A stretch of 64,000 bases of DNA from CAUZJF01 sp965248605 (GCA_965248605.1 CBDFJV010000007.1:2170001-2234000); one strand, 5' to 3'. Positions 1 to 9,301 are shown, counted from the stretch's first letter. Notes: generated by a model from the letters alone, not told the origin. Made by a program: numbers and translations.

Positions 1-689
1 AACGCGGTAATCGTATTGCCGATTTCGTTGATCACGTACGCGTATCGACGATTCGGGTGGAAGTCGAAGTGGCGTGGCCCGGCACCCGGCTCCACCTTGG
101 TCCAAGGCTGTTCATTGGGCACGAGCCTGCCGTCCGACAGATCGAGTTTGTAGACCATGACCTTGTCTTGTCCAAGGTCGGGCACGATGGCGTACCGATT
201 GCCGGGGTCCACAAAGACGGAGTGGGGGTGAGGCTCTTGCTGCCGCTCGGGGTTGACGCTGGAGCCCTCGTGCTGCACGAAATCGGAGGCTTCGCCTAGC
301 CGACCGTCCGTCTCGACGGGCAGGACCGTCACTCCACCGCCGGTATAGTTCGCCGCCAGGACGTACCGGCCTGTATTGTCGACGGACAGATGGCACGGCC
401 CGTTGCTCTTGGTGGACTTGCTATTCAGGGCCGTCAGTTCGCCGGTCTCGGCGTCGATGGAGAAAGCGCTCACCGCGCCCGTGGGCTGGCCTTCGGCTGC
501 CGAGGCTTCGTTAACCGCGTAGAGATTGCGCCGCTCAGGGTCGATCGCCAGAAACGAGGGGTTCTTGAGGCCCGTCGCCACACTCAAATATTTGAGCGCG
601 CCGGAAGACATGTCCAGCCGGTAGACATAGACTCCTTCACTGCCGCCGCCTGTGTAGGTCCCGATGTATACCAAGTAGTCTTGTGTCAC
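1..689 (-). CDS. lactonase family protein (6-phosphogluconolactonase-like beta-propeller), partial
   Basis: The reverse strand from a GTG at 689 runs open to the window edge, so only the first 229 residues are present. A GGAGGA ribosome site lies 7 nt before the GTG. The translation begins TQDYLVYIGTYTGGGSEGVYVY and continues with blades such as NPSFLAIDP, GPCHLSVDNTGRYVLAANYTGG and EPHPHSVFVDP, the signature of the Pgl/YbhE-type seven-bladed lactonase family, which is usually about 340-370 residues. Family members hydrolyse 6-phosphogluconolactone or related sugar lactones in the cytoplasm. No signal peptide is seen. Substrate is inferred from family only. Confidence 0.85.
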   Translation of the reverse strand, partial: MTQDYLVYIGTYTGGGSEGVYVYRLDMSSGALKYLSVATGLKNPSFLAIDPERRNLYAVNEASAAEGQPTGAVSAFSIDAETGELTALNSKSTKSNGPCHLSVDNTGRYVLAANYTGGGVTVLPVETDGRLGEASDFVQHEGSSVNPERQQEPHPHSVFVDPGNRYAIVPDLGQDKVMVYKLDLSDGRLVPNEQPWTKVEPGAGPRHFDFHPNRRYAYVINEIGNTITA

Positions 690-859
690 GTCTGTTTCCT
701 CCAGGACTTTGGATGGTGGATTCTCTGAGCGGCGAGGTCGCCGGCCTTGGCGTCACAACTTCGCGGGCAGATTTTACGACATCCCATCCCGCTCGACTAT
801 AGTGTAGGGAATCGGACAGATCAACATGGCCTGCCCCCAACCCCTGTGGGAACCCAGGC

Positions 860-1648
860 CTAGGCTGAGACCTGCCAGAGGGCGCCGATTAGCATCGCGA
901 CGCCCGCTATCAGCACGAACGCTCCGAAGTTGATCTTGGCCGCCAGCTCGGTCAGCACCTTTATCGTGATCAGCCCGACGACGAAGGCGACCAGCGCCGC
1001 GATGGCCATTTCGGAGGTGACGGCGAAGCCTGTGTCGAGGCCGGCGTAAAGGGCAGCGCCGACGCCGGCCGGCACGCTCATGAGGAAGCTTAGGACCAGA
1101 GCTTCGCGGCGATCAAGGCCCCTTCCCAGCAGGACAGCGACGGTCAGGCCCGAGCGGCTCAGCCCCGGAAGCACGGAGAAGCCCTGCGCGACCCCTGCCA
1201 GCACTCCGTCCAGGGGCCCGAGATCGTCGGCATTCCGGGTGCCTGAGCTCTTGCGCCGCAGCTGGACGACTCCGGTTATGAGCATGAGGGCGCCGACAAC
1301 ACCCATGGCGGCGTTTCCCGCCAGCTCCGACGCCTCGGATAGGGTCAGTATCAGCGGCAGGCCAATCAAACCGCTGACCACCGTCGAAACGACCAGGTAC
1401 AAGACGATAGGCGAAGGTTTCGTCGGTTGGCTTACGACGTTTCTTAGGATATCTACGATCTCTCGACGGAACACGACCAGCACACACGGTACGGTGCCGA
1501 TGTGGAGCCAAAGGGCGAAGCTGACGCCTTCGCTTAACGGGCTTCCGTTGATGAAAGTGAAGGCGGCCGTTACGGCCCCTTCGGAGCTGACGGGCAGCCA
1601 CTCGAACAGCCCCTGCAGCAGACCCAGAAGGACGGCTGAGCTTTCCAA
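860..1648 (-). CDS. uppP: undecaprenyl-diphosphatase UppP/BacA family
   Basis: This 262-residue polytopic membrane protein has both family signatures: the N-terminal Q-x-x-x-E plus LPVSS motif (Q12, E16, residues 19-22) and the PGLSRSG motif at 161-167. The family dephosphorylates undecaprenyl diphosphate at the membrane to recycle the lipid carrier for cell-wall and glycan synthesis. The His that normally follows LPVSS in enterobacterial BacA is replaced (SSEGAV), a pattern I associate with archaeal-type variants, so activity on this substrate is probable rather than certain. The TTG start directly abuts the stop of the upstream regulator gene, so the two are likely co-transcribed and translationally coupled. 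Confidence 0.85.
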   Translation of the reverse strand: MESSAVLLGLLQGLFEWLPVSSEGAVTAAFTFINGSPLSEGVSFALWLHIGTVPCVLVVFRREIVDILRNVVSQPTKPSPIVLYLVVSTVVSGLIGLPLILTLSEASELAGNAAMGVVGALMLITGVVQLRRKSSGTRNADDLGPLDGVLAGVAQGFSVLPGLSRSGLTVAVLLGRGLDRREALVLSFLMSVPAGVGAALYAGLDTGFAVTSEMAIAALVAFVVGLITIKVLTELAAKINFGAFVLIAGVAMLIGALWQVSA

Positions 1649-2470
1649 CTATCGCTGAGTCCTGCCGCAGTGAGGGCACTTGGTGGCGCCCGGCTCGACG
1701 AGTGCCTTACAGAACACGCAGGGAGACCAACTTTGCGACGGTGACGAAGGCGCCCGCGCCGACCGGAGGGTGACCGTGAGGTGATTGCCTTCGTCAGCGC
1801 CATTCTTGTCCTCGTCGGTCGAGGGCCCGACACTGGCGACGCCTTCCAGGTTGTTTAACATGTGCAGCAGAGGCGTAGGCTGACGAAGCAGGAGCCGGAT
1901 GTCCACGCCTCCTTCGGTGCTGTTGGTGACCCGCAAAACGCGGACCTCCGACAGGTACCGTAGCTGTTGGAGCAGATTCAGTTCGAGCTGCCTATCGGCC
2001 GCGTCGTGAACATGAAGATGGACGGTGCCGTCGTAGAGGTCGCGATTCGATCCGGCCGGTTTTGCGCCACTCGCCTGGAGACCTGGCCCAGTCGCCGGGG
2101 CGGGTCCGCCGGTACGGCGCATCAGAGCTTCCAGCCTAGCGATAAACTCGATCTGGCTGAAGGGCTTGACGATATAGTCGTCGGCCCCCTCTCTCAAGGC
2201 GACGGCGATGTCGACGTCGCGGTCCTGAGCGGTCAACATCACGATGGGTACCTGCGACACATCCCTCAAGTCCTTAAGGACCTGAAAGCCACTGACGTCG
2301 GGAAGACCCAGGTCGAGCAGCACAAGGTCAGGGTCGCCGGTCCGTGCGAGATCGAGGCCCTTCAGCCCCTCTGAAACGCTCACAATTTCTGCGTCGGGCC
2401 ATCTGATGCTCACGCAGACGGACACCAGTTCGACGATGTCCGGGTTGTCTTCTATGACGAGTAGCTTCAT
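1649..2470 (-). CDS. response regulator receiver protein with C-terminal zinc ribbon
   Basis: Residues 1-120 form a complete CheY-like receiver domain: acidic pocket E7/D8, phospho-acceptor D53 in LLDLGLPD, T80 and K102. No DNA-binding output domain follows. A linker is succeeded by an alpha/beta segment of about 90 residues (from LYDGTVHLHVHD to GVASVGPS) and a terminal zinc ribbon with C-x-x-C (CVFC) and C-x-x-C (CPHC). The protein (273 aa) is therefore a two-component receiver with an unrecognised, possibly protein- or lipid-sensing output. It lies immediately upstream of uppP on the same strand. No histidine kinase is nearby. Confidence 0.85.
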   Translation of the reverse strand: MKLLVIEDNPDIVELVSVCVSIRWPDAEIVSVSEGLKGLDLARTGDPDLVLLDLGLPDVSGFQVLKDLRDVSQVPIVMLTAQDRDVDIAVALREGADDYIVKPFSQIEFIARLEALMRRTGGPAPATGPGLQASGAKPAGSNRDLYDGTVHLHVHDAADRQLELNLLQQLRYLSEVRVLRVTNSTEGGVDIRLLLRQPTPLLHMLNNLEGVASVGPSTDEDKNGADEGNHLTVTLRSARAPSSPSQSWSPCVFCKALVEPGATKCPHCGRTQR

Positions 2471-2630
2471 TGAGGTGGCTTTTTGCGATGGGGAACCAGA
2501 GGCGGGGATATTCGAAGTTTACCATAGCGTTCGGGGTCCCCAACGGTCTTGCTGCCACCCTGACAACGGAATTGACGCTCTCAAGTGAGATTGCTACGAT
2601 TTGGCTCACCAGTTCACCAGGAGAAGCGCC

Positions 2631-3962
2631 ATGATCGCGAACCGGTCGCCTCTGTACCGCAAGATCTCCCCTTCCCGTTGGGCGATCGCAGCTACGACCG
2701 CGCTGCTCGTGGGAGCCCTCGCTCTATCGTGTGGGGCGGCGGACACCACGGACGACGAGGCAACCACCCCTGCCCCGGCGGCCCCTGCGGCCGGAGCCGA
2801 CGCGCCACCTGCCAGCGAGTCGCAAGGCGAGGATACCAGCGTTGTGGCGGAGCTCGTGATAGAGCCATACGCGGGGAATGGGGAGTCCATCTTTTCCGGC
2901 GACGACGGTCCAGCCGTAGACGCTGGGATCTTCGCTCCAGGCGGTGTCGCGGTGGACGCCGACGGCAACCTCTACATCGCTACCGAACATCGAATCCGCC
3001 GAGTTGACGCTCAGACCGGGATCATAACCACCGTGGCAGGGACCGGCAGTCCGAGCTTCGGAGGAGACGACGGCCTGGCGACGGACGCCAAGCTGAAGTC
3101 GCCGGAAGGCGTTGCCGTCGATGCCGATGGAAACATCTTCATTGCCGACAGAGACAACGGTCGCATACGCCGGGTCGACCACTCGACCGGGGTCATAACG
3201 ACAGTCGCCGGTGGTGGAATACCCAAGATCATAGGCGGTGTCTTCCAAAGTGGCGATGGTGGCGCCGCCACAGATGCCTGGTTCAAAGAGCCGTTGGACG
3301 TGGACGTCGACGACGAGGGCAACTTCTACTTTGTAGCGGGCAGCTTTGCACGCAAGGTGGACACCGACGGTATCATTTCAACGATCGCGGGCACCGGGCT
3401 CAAGGGCCTTTCGGGAGACGGCGGTCCAGGGCACGAGGCGATGCTCGCCGAGCCGCAAGGCGTGGCGGTCGATGGCCAGGGCAACATCTATATCGCCGAT
3501 CGCGAAAACCAGCGGATTCGCATGGTAGACGGCGCCACGGGTATCATCTCGACGGTCGCCGGAATCGGGAAACATGGGAGCTTCGAGACGGCTGACAAAG
3601 ATGGGCGCCATCGGTCGGTCCAGCCGGAAGGCATCGGTGCGGAGGGTGATGGTGGACCCGCGACCAGCGCGATGCTGGCGTTCCCCGAAGAAATCGACAT
3701 TTTCGACGGCCGTCTCTTCATCGCCGACACTGTGAACAACAGCGTTCGAATGGTCGACCTGGCGACCGGCATAATCACAAAAGTGGCCGATGGTGGAGCC
3801 ATTACTGGAGAGGCGATGATAACCGGCTTCGGAGGGAGTGGCGATCTCGATATCACGTTCGAGCATTTCGGCCCACCCTTCGATGTCGTCGGGACGAATG
3901 ACAAAACCGTTTTCGTCGCCGACTTCAAACGTCACCGCGTCGCGAAAATCCAATTCCCCTAG
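2631..3962 (+). CDS. secreted NHL-repeat beta-propeller protein, probable lipoprotein
   Basis: The chosen ATG has AGGAGA 6 nt upstream; a TTG 30 nt earlier is in frame but has no such site. The 443-residue product starts with a basic, hydrophobic signal sequence ending in LALSCGAA, a slightly non-canonical lipobox, then an Ala/Pro/Thr-rich linker. The rest is a series of about six NHL repeats built on the pattern GDGGPA...GVAVDADGNIYIADRENQRIRRVD...GIITTVAGTG. NHL propellers bind ligands, proteins or glycans; the specific role is unknown. It reads away from the uppP/regulator pair, with about 160 bp of divergent promoter space. Confidence 0.8.
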   Translation: MIANRSPLYRKISPSRWAIAATTALLVGALALSCGAADTTDDEATTPAPAAPAAGADAPPASESQGEDTSVVAELVIEPYAGNGESIFSGDDGPAVDAGIFAPGGVAVDADGNLYIATEHRIRRVDAQTGIITTVAGTGSPSFGGDDGLATDAKLKSPEGVAVDADGNIFIADRDNGRIRRVDHSTGVITTVAGGGIPKIIGGVFQSGDGGAATDAWFKEPLDVDVDDEGNFYFVAGSFARKVDTDGIISTIAGTGLKGLSGDGGPGHEAMLAEPQGVAVDGQGNIYIADRENQRIRMVDGATGIISTVAGIGKHGSFETADKDGRHRSVQPEGIGAEGDGGPATSAMLAFPEEIDIFDGRLFIADTVNNSVRMVDLATGIITKVADGGAITGEAMITGFGGSGDLDITFEHFGPPFDVVGTNDKTVFVADFKRHRVAKIQFP

Positions 3963-4002
3963 ATGATACTCAGTAATCCGGTTTAGATTGACACCCCTCC
4001 CT

Positions 4003-5319
4003 ATGAAGCTAGACTCGAGACGCCTCGACGACTTCCGGTCCGCGGGTAACGCTTTCCGCAGGTCGGCACTGCTGCTGCTCGTCGCCCTGGCCTGGACGAT
4101 GACCGGGTCCGCCGAAGCTGCGACCCTCGCCGTGACCAAGACGACCGACACCAACGACGGCGTCTGCGACTCCGATTGCTCCCTGCGCGAGGCCATCGAT
4201 GCTGCAGAGCCAGGGGACACGATAGATATCCCGGCGGGGACCTACACCCTGAACCCTATCGACAAGAGCCTCGTCATCGACAAAGACCTCAAGCTGGTCG
4301 GAGCCGGCGCAGGGAGCACGGTCGTCCAGGCGGCTAAGAAGCTGCTCGACGTGCCTTTCAGAGTGATCGAGGTCGCGTCGGGCGCGGTCGAGATCTCGGG
4401 CGTCACGGTTCGGCACGGCCAGACGAACTTCAAGGGCGGTGGGATATACATAGAACAGGGCGCCTCGTTGAGTTTGTCCGAAAGCGTGATCACGAAGAAT
4501 AACGACAGCGGTGTATACAACAGCGGCACGCTGATAGTCGAGAACAGCACCATAGTCGAGAACAATAGCCAGACCGGCGGTGGGATCGGCAATGTGGGCA
4601 ATTTGACCGTCACCAACAGCACGATCAGCGGCAACCTTGCGACGCGCCTCGGCGGCGGCGTGCACGGCGCCTCTATCGCGAAGACGACGATAACCAACAG
4701 CACTGTTGCAGCTAACAAGGCTGGTCTCGAGAGCACCGGCGCCGGAGCAGGGATCGCCCAGGACGAAGGTGGCAGCATGTCGATCTCAGGCACGATCATA
4801 AGCAACAATACCGCGGCCGAGGCAGGGACTCACAACTGCACAGGTCCGATATCGTCAGCCGGAAACAACCTGGCGGGCGACACGTCGTGCAACCTGACGG
4901 AGGACAGCGATCTCAGCGGTTCTGAACCCCTACTGGGCCCGCTGTCGGACAACGGCGGCCCGACCCCCACTCACGCTCTCATGTCGGATAGCCCTGCCAT
5001 CGACGCGGGAGGCGGAGCGTCTACGGCCGACCAGCGCGGTACGGCCCGGCCGACTGGCGGCGGCATCGACATCGGTGCCTACGAGTACGACCCGGCGAAC
5101 CCGCCAACGGGCCAGACGGCTGCCTTCGTGACCAGGGCAGCGCCGACTCCAACGCCGACGCCTGAGCCCGAAGCAGCCGGCGGGTTCTGCAGCGCGACAG
5201 GCCACTCCTCGGCGGCGTCGGGCGTGACGAGCTTGCTTTTCCTGTTCCTGCCCCCTGGAGCGATGGCGGGACTCGGGCGATTGTCGAAGACGCGGTCTGT
5301 GCGCCGTCACGAGTTTTGA
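4003..5319 (+). CDS. CSLREA-domain right-handed beta-helix surface protein
   Basis: A signal peptide (basic residues to 20, hydrophobic 21-36, cleavage near AEA) is followed by the CSLREAI motif at residues 59-65. About 250 residues of short parallel beta-helix repeats with ladders of N-S-T-I and N-N-S-T follow, typical of the polymorphic outer membrane/pectin-lyase-like fold. The end has a Pro/Thr linker (PTPTPTPEPE), then a lone Cys (FCSATG), a hydrophobic stretch (GVTSLLFLFLPPGAMAGL) and a basic tail (TRSVRRHEF), which is the layout of a C-terminal sorting signal. ATG 4003 was preferred to TTG 3988. It follows the NHL lipoprotein at a short distance and may be co-expressed. Confidence 0.75.
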   Translation: MKLDSRRLDDFRSAGNAFRRSALLLLVALAWTMTGSAEAATLAVTKTTDTNDGVCDSDCSLREAIDAAEPGDTIDIPAGTYTLNPIDKSLVIDKDLKLVGAGAGSTVVQAAKKLLDVPFRVIEVASGAVEISGVTVRHGQTNFKGGGIYIEQGASLSLSESVITKNNDSGVYNSGTLIVENSTIVENNSQTGGGIGNVGNLTVTNSTISGNLATRLGGGVHGASIAKTTITNSTVAANKAGLESTGAGAGIAQDEGGSMSISGTIISNNTAAEAGTHNCTGPISSAGNNLAGDTSCNLTEDSDLSGSEPLLGPLSDNGGPTPTHALMSDSPAIDAGGGASTADQRGTARPTGGGIDIGAYEYDPANPPTGQTAAFVTRAAPTPTPTPEPEAAGGFCSATGHSSAASGVTSLLFLFLPPGAMAGLGRLSKTRSVRRHEF

Positions 5320-5357
5320 GACGACCGGCGCGACCCATCTGAGGTAGAACGGTTCCC

Positions 5358-6154
5358 CTGCGCTACGTCGAGAACGAGCGATACTCCCTTGTGAACATCG
5401 TTCACCCCGCCGTGCCGGACTCGGAATGCGAGATATGGTGCTACGAGGACCCGTCGGGTAAGGCGGTGTCCCACCGGTTAGACGGCGATACGCTTGTACT
5501 CACCCACCAACGCGACGGCGCGACCATCATCAGCACCTTCGCACTGACCGACGACGCCGTCGAGGTGCGAGTCGAGGTGACCGGCCCGGACGCCATGAGC
5601 GTCAAAGCGGTCGATGGGATGAACCCCTGCTGGCAGCTCGGCAAGTCGGAGGCCTTCGGGAATCGCGGCGACTACGTCGAGGACTTCGTTGCTCGCTGCT
5701 TCGTAGTCCTGGACGACGACGTGACGCTTCTGAAGAACACGAGCGGGTCCCTGGGACGCGCGGCAGGCCGGGCGACAAAGCGGACCTACCGGAGCCTTGG
5801 ATCCAGGAATACTACCCGACCTGGAGGGATCACCCCGGCCATATACCTGGGCAGCGCGGCTACAGCCTCGACCGGCCTGTTTACCCGCTCGCGGGATGCG
5901 TCTCGCGGGACGGTAAGTACCTCACGGCATTCGCGTGGCCGGAAGCGCGGTCGCTCGGTCAGGTCTGGCACGATTGTCTGCACCCGCGCCCGGCGGTCTC
6001 CGAATCGTACGACGAGACTACCAACAGCATCGTCTCTCGCGGCCGCATCTACTTCATGGCCAACGACTCTGACGCCCTCCTGGCCGCGTTCCATCGCGAC
6101 TTCCCAGACTGGGCCCGGCCGGCCGATTTCGTAGCTGGCGACAAGCAAACATAA
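5358..6154 (+). pseudogene. hypothetical protein gene with internal frameshift
   Basis: One reading frame (product containing IVHPAVPDSECEIWCYED and DDDVTLLKNT) runs from about 5343 and a second frame takes over at roughly 5738-5770, giving GDKADLPEPWIQEYYP and ending VAGDKQT at 6154. The two halves have continuous composition and length, so they look like one gene with a single-base loss. Coding character also extends upstream of the GTG at 5391, to a CTG at 5358 or the stop at 5340, so the start is unclear. I do not recognise the family; acidic, aromatic-rich, no membrane segment. A sequencing error is an equal alternative to real decay. Confidence 0.55.
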
Positions 6155-6157
6155 ACG

Positions 6158-6871
6158 CTAAACCGCCATTAGATGGGCTGCCAGCTCCTCTGGGGCGGAG
6201 ATGAAGGGCGAGTGGCCGGTGTCCATGGTGATGACCTTCTCACAAGGTGACTCTGCGCACATTTCTCTCTGCATCGAGAGCGGGACGGCGTTGTCGCGGA
6301 GACATTCCACGTAAACACGGGGGACCCGACCGAACAGCTCGTCGGTCACCGTGACCGGAGTCGTCCGTGGCGAGGATGGCTCGGGGACTAGCCGGGACCT
6401 CGCCCACTCGAAGTCGGCATCGGTGCAATCGCCGAAAAGGCCGTCCCTGAGGGCATCGTCTCGGATCACCAGCGAGCGGCCGCCGTCCAGCGACGCCATG
6501 TTGCGCTTGACCAGCGACTGCTCCCCTGCCGCGACCAAGTCAGCGATGGACTGGCCGTCGCGCAGCAGGAAAGCGCAGACATAGACGAGGGCCTTGACCT
6601 TCTCGGGGTGTCTCTCAGCTGTCATAGAGATGGTGGCGCCGCCATGGCTGTGGCCCACAAGCACCACCGGCTCCGGCTGCTGGGCCAGTACCTGAGATGT
6701 CCTGTCGACGTAGTCCCCAAGCCCGAGGTCTTCGATTGGGGTCGTATCGCTACCGTGCCCCGGCAGGTCGACAGCGACGGCGGTGTGACCAGCGGCTGCG
6801 AGCACGGGCACGACCTTGTCCCAGCACCAAGCACCATGCCAGGCGCCGTGCACGAGGACGTAGGCGGTCAC
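6158..6871 (-). CDS. alpha/beta hydrolase (esterase/hydroxynitrile lyase-like family)
   Basis: A compact 237-residue alpha/beta-hydrolase begins YVLVHGAWHGAWCW, has DLPGHG, the nucleophile elbow GHSHGG with Ser75, and a late catalytic His in TGHSPF (about H220). This matches the salicylate-esterase/EstC-like group of small cytoplasmic esterases. The start is a GTG with a weak ribosome site. The 3' end lies only 3 bp from the end of the convergent frameshifted gene. Substrate cannot be inferred. Confidence 0.85.
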   Translation of the reverse strand: MTAYVLVHGAWHGAWCWDKVVPVLAAAGHTAVAVDLPGHGSDTTPIEDLGLGDYVDRTSQVLAQQPEPVVLVGHSHGGATISMTAERHPEKVKALVYVCAFLLRDGQSIADLVAAGEQSLVKRNMASLDGGRSLVIRDDALRDGLFGDCTDADFEWARSRLVPEPSSPRTTPVTVTDELFGRVPRVYVECLRDNAVPLSMQREMCAESPCEKVITMDTGHSPFISAPEELAAHLMAV

Positions 6872-6914
6872 AGCGCCTGTCTATCCGGCGTCAAAGAGCA
6901 GCGGCGCGATGGAA

Positions 6915-6955
6915 AGACGGGCGCATGTCCCGATGCGGCATCCGGGACGCCCCTG
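6915..6955. repeat. intergenic palindromic repeat (GTAGGGGCG family)
   Basis: The stretch reads as the reverse of the unit at 24445: a GGGCGCATG arm, an inner TCCCGATGC/GCATCGGGA-type palindrome and a closing CGCCCCT arm. It lies between panE and the hydrolase and may form a strong hairpin in RNA. Confidence 0.7.
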
Positions 6956-6981
6956 CTGTCGGGCGACACCTTAGCTCGCAA

Positions 6982-7911
6982 TTACGACGATCTCGTTGCC
7001 CGTACGGCGGCTGGCTTGAGCAGTGCGTAAAGGACGTTGGTGACCGGAGTGGACACGCCGGTCTCGCGGCCCATGCGGACGGCCGCTCCGGCCAGCGCTT
7101 CGAGCTCGATAGGCCTGCCCTCTCGCAGGTCCTTGGCGATCGACGTGCGGCCATCGGCCGGGAAGGCGTCGAGGGCCTCCAGGGACCGCTCCAGGACGTC
7201 GTCGCCGAGGTCGATGCCCTTGGCGCCCGCTATAGCGATGTGTTCTGCCATCGCGCTGCGGGTAAGGTCACGGGACTCCTGGGTCGTTCTCATGTCGCCG
7301 ACAGTCGTCTGGCTAAGGGCATCGACGCTACCGTTGGGCGACTGAGCGACAAATTTCCGCCAGGCTGCGGCATTCGCGTCGTCCGTCAGCTCGACCGGCC
7401 AGCCTGCTTCGACGAAGGCTTCTTGGAGCTTCTGGCCACGCGGGGAGGAGCCGCCCTTCATCTCTCCGAATATCACCCGACCAAAGCGGCCGAGCTGGGC
7501 CACGACGCCCGGCTCCTCGATACGGGCCTGGATGTAGGCGACGCCTGTCAGGACGTGCTCCTCACCTACGGCGTCGGCGAGCTGGCCGCTGCTGTCAACG
7601 CCGTTCTGCAGCGTGAGCACGGCGGTGTCGGGGCCGACCATTGGCATGATGGCGCGGATGGCCTCCGGGTTGTGGTAGGTCTTCACGGTGAACATAACGA
7701 GGTCGACGTGTCCGACCGGCATGGTCTCGGCAGTGGCCGGCGACCGGACGGTAAACTCGCCGGACAGGTCGCTGGTAACCCGTAGCCCATTGCGATTGAT
7801 CGCGTCGAGGTGAGCGCCCCGGGCTATGAAGGTGATGTCGTGGCCTGTTCTGGCCAGCAGGCCGCCGAAGTAGCCCCCTACCCCACCAGCGCCCATTACA
7901 GCGATTTTCAT
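6982..7911 (-). CDS. panE: 2-dehydropantoate 2-reductase
   Basis: The 309-residue protein opens with the dinucleotide-binding GAGGVGGYFG (residues 7-16) and has the C-terminal ApbA/PanE helical domain, with the conserved Lys region AAWRKFVAQSPNGSV and the IELEALAG segment. The family reduces 2-dehydropantoate to pantoate with NADPH, a step towards pantothenate and CoA. A GAGGGAC site precedes the ATG. It follows the Gfo/Idh gene on the same strand with a repeat between them. Paralogues acting on other 2-keto acids are common, so the pathway role is probable rather than proven. Confidence 0.85.
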   Translation of the reverse strand: MKIAVMGAGGVGGYFGGLLARTGHDITFIARGAHLDAINRNGLRVTSDLSGEFTVRSPATAETMPVGHVDLVMFTVKTYHNPEAIRAIMPMVGPDTAVLTLQNGVDSSGQLADAVGEEHVLTGVAYIQARIEEPGVVAQLGRFGRVIFGEMKGGSSPRGQKLQEAFVEAGWPVELTDDANAAAWRKFVAQSPNGSVDALSQTTVGDMRTTQESRDLTRSAMAEHIAIAGAKGIDLGDDVLERSLEALDAFPADGRTSIAKDLREGRPIELEALAGAAVRMGRETGVSTPVTNVLYALLKPAAVRATRSS

Positions 7912-7918
7912 TGGGTGT

Positions 7919-7957
7919 CCCTCACCTTAATCCTCTTCCTGAGGGAGAGGATTTTAG
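7919..7957. repeat. dispersed repeat (CCTCACCTTAATCCTC...GGGAGAGGA family)
   Basis: An imperfect inverted repeat of the form CCTCACCTTAATCCTCTTCC then GAGGGAGAGGATTTTAGAGG. Related copies occur at 17983, 26384 and 43911. This copy supplies the stop codon of the Gfo/Idh gene. Confidence 0.65.
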
Positions 7958-9006
7958 AGGTACTTACCCCAGGAGTCTATCTTGGGTTCTGGGGGGAGTG
8001 AAATGGGGGCGCCGGTCATCAGGGACTGGGCGACGGCCTCAGTGAACTCCATATAGCGCAGCCCTTCAGTGAAGTCGGGGGAGATTGGAGTCCCTTCCCG
8101 GATGGCTTCGATGAACTCGGCGTCGGTGGTCTGCGCACGGACTTCGTCCGGCTGAACGTCGATGACGTGGAGCTCGTTGTCCCCCGCTGTGGCTCCTCGT
8201 AGCTGATCGGTCGTGAGGTCGTAGACAAGGGCGCCTTTGGTCCCGTAGATCTCGATCGCCTGGTGAGGCGCGTACCCTGTGGTCGACGAAAAGTGATATG
8301 ACCCCGTCGCGCCGCACTCCAAGGCGGCTGCAATGACCAGCGTGTCCGGGACCGGTGTCTCTCGTGAGCCTCCGTCTGTGGTTTCGAGATCGGGCTCGTG
8401 GGTCTTGCCCTTGGCAACGACCGACGTGGCGGGACCGACCCAGCGGTTCAGGACCTCGGCCCACATACCGAGGGTGAAGGCGTTGATGCCGGTGACTTCA
8501 GGGTCGTGCCGCCAGTGATAGATCTTTCCGCCAGCCGGCAGCATCCCCATCACGCGGACCTCTCGAAGATCGCCGAGATCGCTATTGTCGAGCATCCTGC
8601 GGACGACGCGGTCGCCCCTTAGGCCCGGCCTTGGAGGGTACAGCGCGGTGACGAGATCGGTCGCCTCGGCGGCTCGATGCATCTCCTGGGCTTCCTCCAG
8701 GTTACGGGCCATCCGTGCCTGGCAGAGGACGTGCTTCCCGGCTTCGAGGGCGGCGATGGTCGCGTCCCGGTGGAGCACCGGAGGCGTCGATATCAGGATG
8801 GCGTCTACGTCCGGCGACTCGGCGACCTCGCGCCACTCGTCGGCGACGCCCTCAATCTCAAACTCATCGGCTGCCGCGCGGGCGTTACCGGGGTCGCGCG
8901 ACCACACGAGGCGTAGCTCGACGCCGGGCACCTGCTTGAGGCGCGGGAGCTGCCGATCCTTCGCGACCCTGCCGGGTCCAATGACTCCGATTCTAACGGT
9001 CTGCAT
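7954..9006 (-). CDS. Gfo/Idh/MocA family oxidoreductase
   Basis: A Rossmann domain begins VRIGVIGPGRVAKDRQLPRL (GPGRVA near residues 10-15) and contains the family segment ILISTPPVLHRDATIAALEAGKHVLCQ, where the usual EKP is replaced by a CQA-type sequence. The C-terminal alpha/beta domain follows (350 aa in all). Members oxidise or reduce sugars, inositols or related polyols with NAD(P)H. The catalytic Lys of EKP is missing here (LCQARMA), so a changed or non-catalytic activity is possible. AAAGGAC precedes the ATG. Confidence 0.85.
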   Translation of the reverse strand: MQTVRIGVIGPGRVAKDRQLPRLKQVPGVELRLVWSRDPGNARAAADEFEIEGVADEWREVAESPDVDAILISTPPVLHRDATIAALEAGKHVLCQARMARNLEEAQEMHRAAEATDLVTALYPPRPGLRGDRVVRRMLDNSDLGDLREVRVMGMLPAGGKIYHWRHDPEVTGINAFTLGMWAEVLNRWVGPATSVVAKGKTHEPDLETTDGGSRETPVPDTLVIAAALECGATGSYHFSSTTGYAPHQAIEIYGTKGALVYDLTTDQLRGATAGDNELHVIDVQPDEVRAQTTDAEFIEAIREGTPISPDFTEGLRYMEFTEAVAQSLMTGAPISLPPEPKIDSWGKYL

Positions 9007-9130
9007 CGTGCTGTCCTTTGGTCGCTAATGTCGTCGGGTGAAGCGGCGATTTGTTCGGAAGTGTTGCATGGAGTTGCAATGTGTAACTTCAGGCGCTACG
9101 GCGGAGAACGCCCATCCCAGACGTAACGAA

Positions 9131-9153
9131 AGGACCGACCCGTGGGTCAGTCC
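9131..9153. promoter_or_regulatory. near-perfect palindrome in the ROK-Gfo/Idh gap
   Basis: The arms GGACCGACCC and GGGTCAGTCC face each other across 2 nt. On the reverse strand the hairpin is followed by TTTCGTT, so it may be a terminator for the ROK gene; it could equally be an operator about 125 bp upstream of the Gfo/Idh start. Nothing else recognisable lies between 9007 and 9301. Confidence 0.4.
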
Positions 9154-9301
9154 CTTACCTTTTATCATACCACCGTTGTCCATTGGTTTGGGATGCTTCG
9201 GCTGATCCGGAGTGGCAACCTAGTTTCTCGCGTTTCGAATCGCGGCCGGATGGAATTGGAGAGTCCGCGGCCAACGGGTAGCGAGGATTTGAGCTTGAGC
9301 C

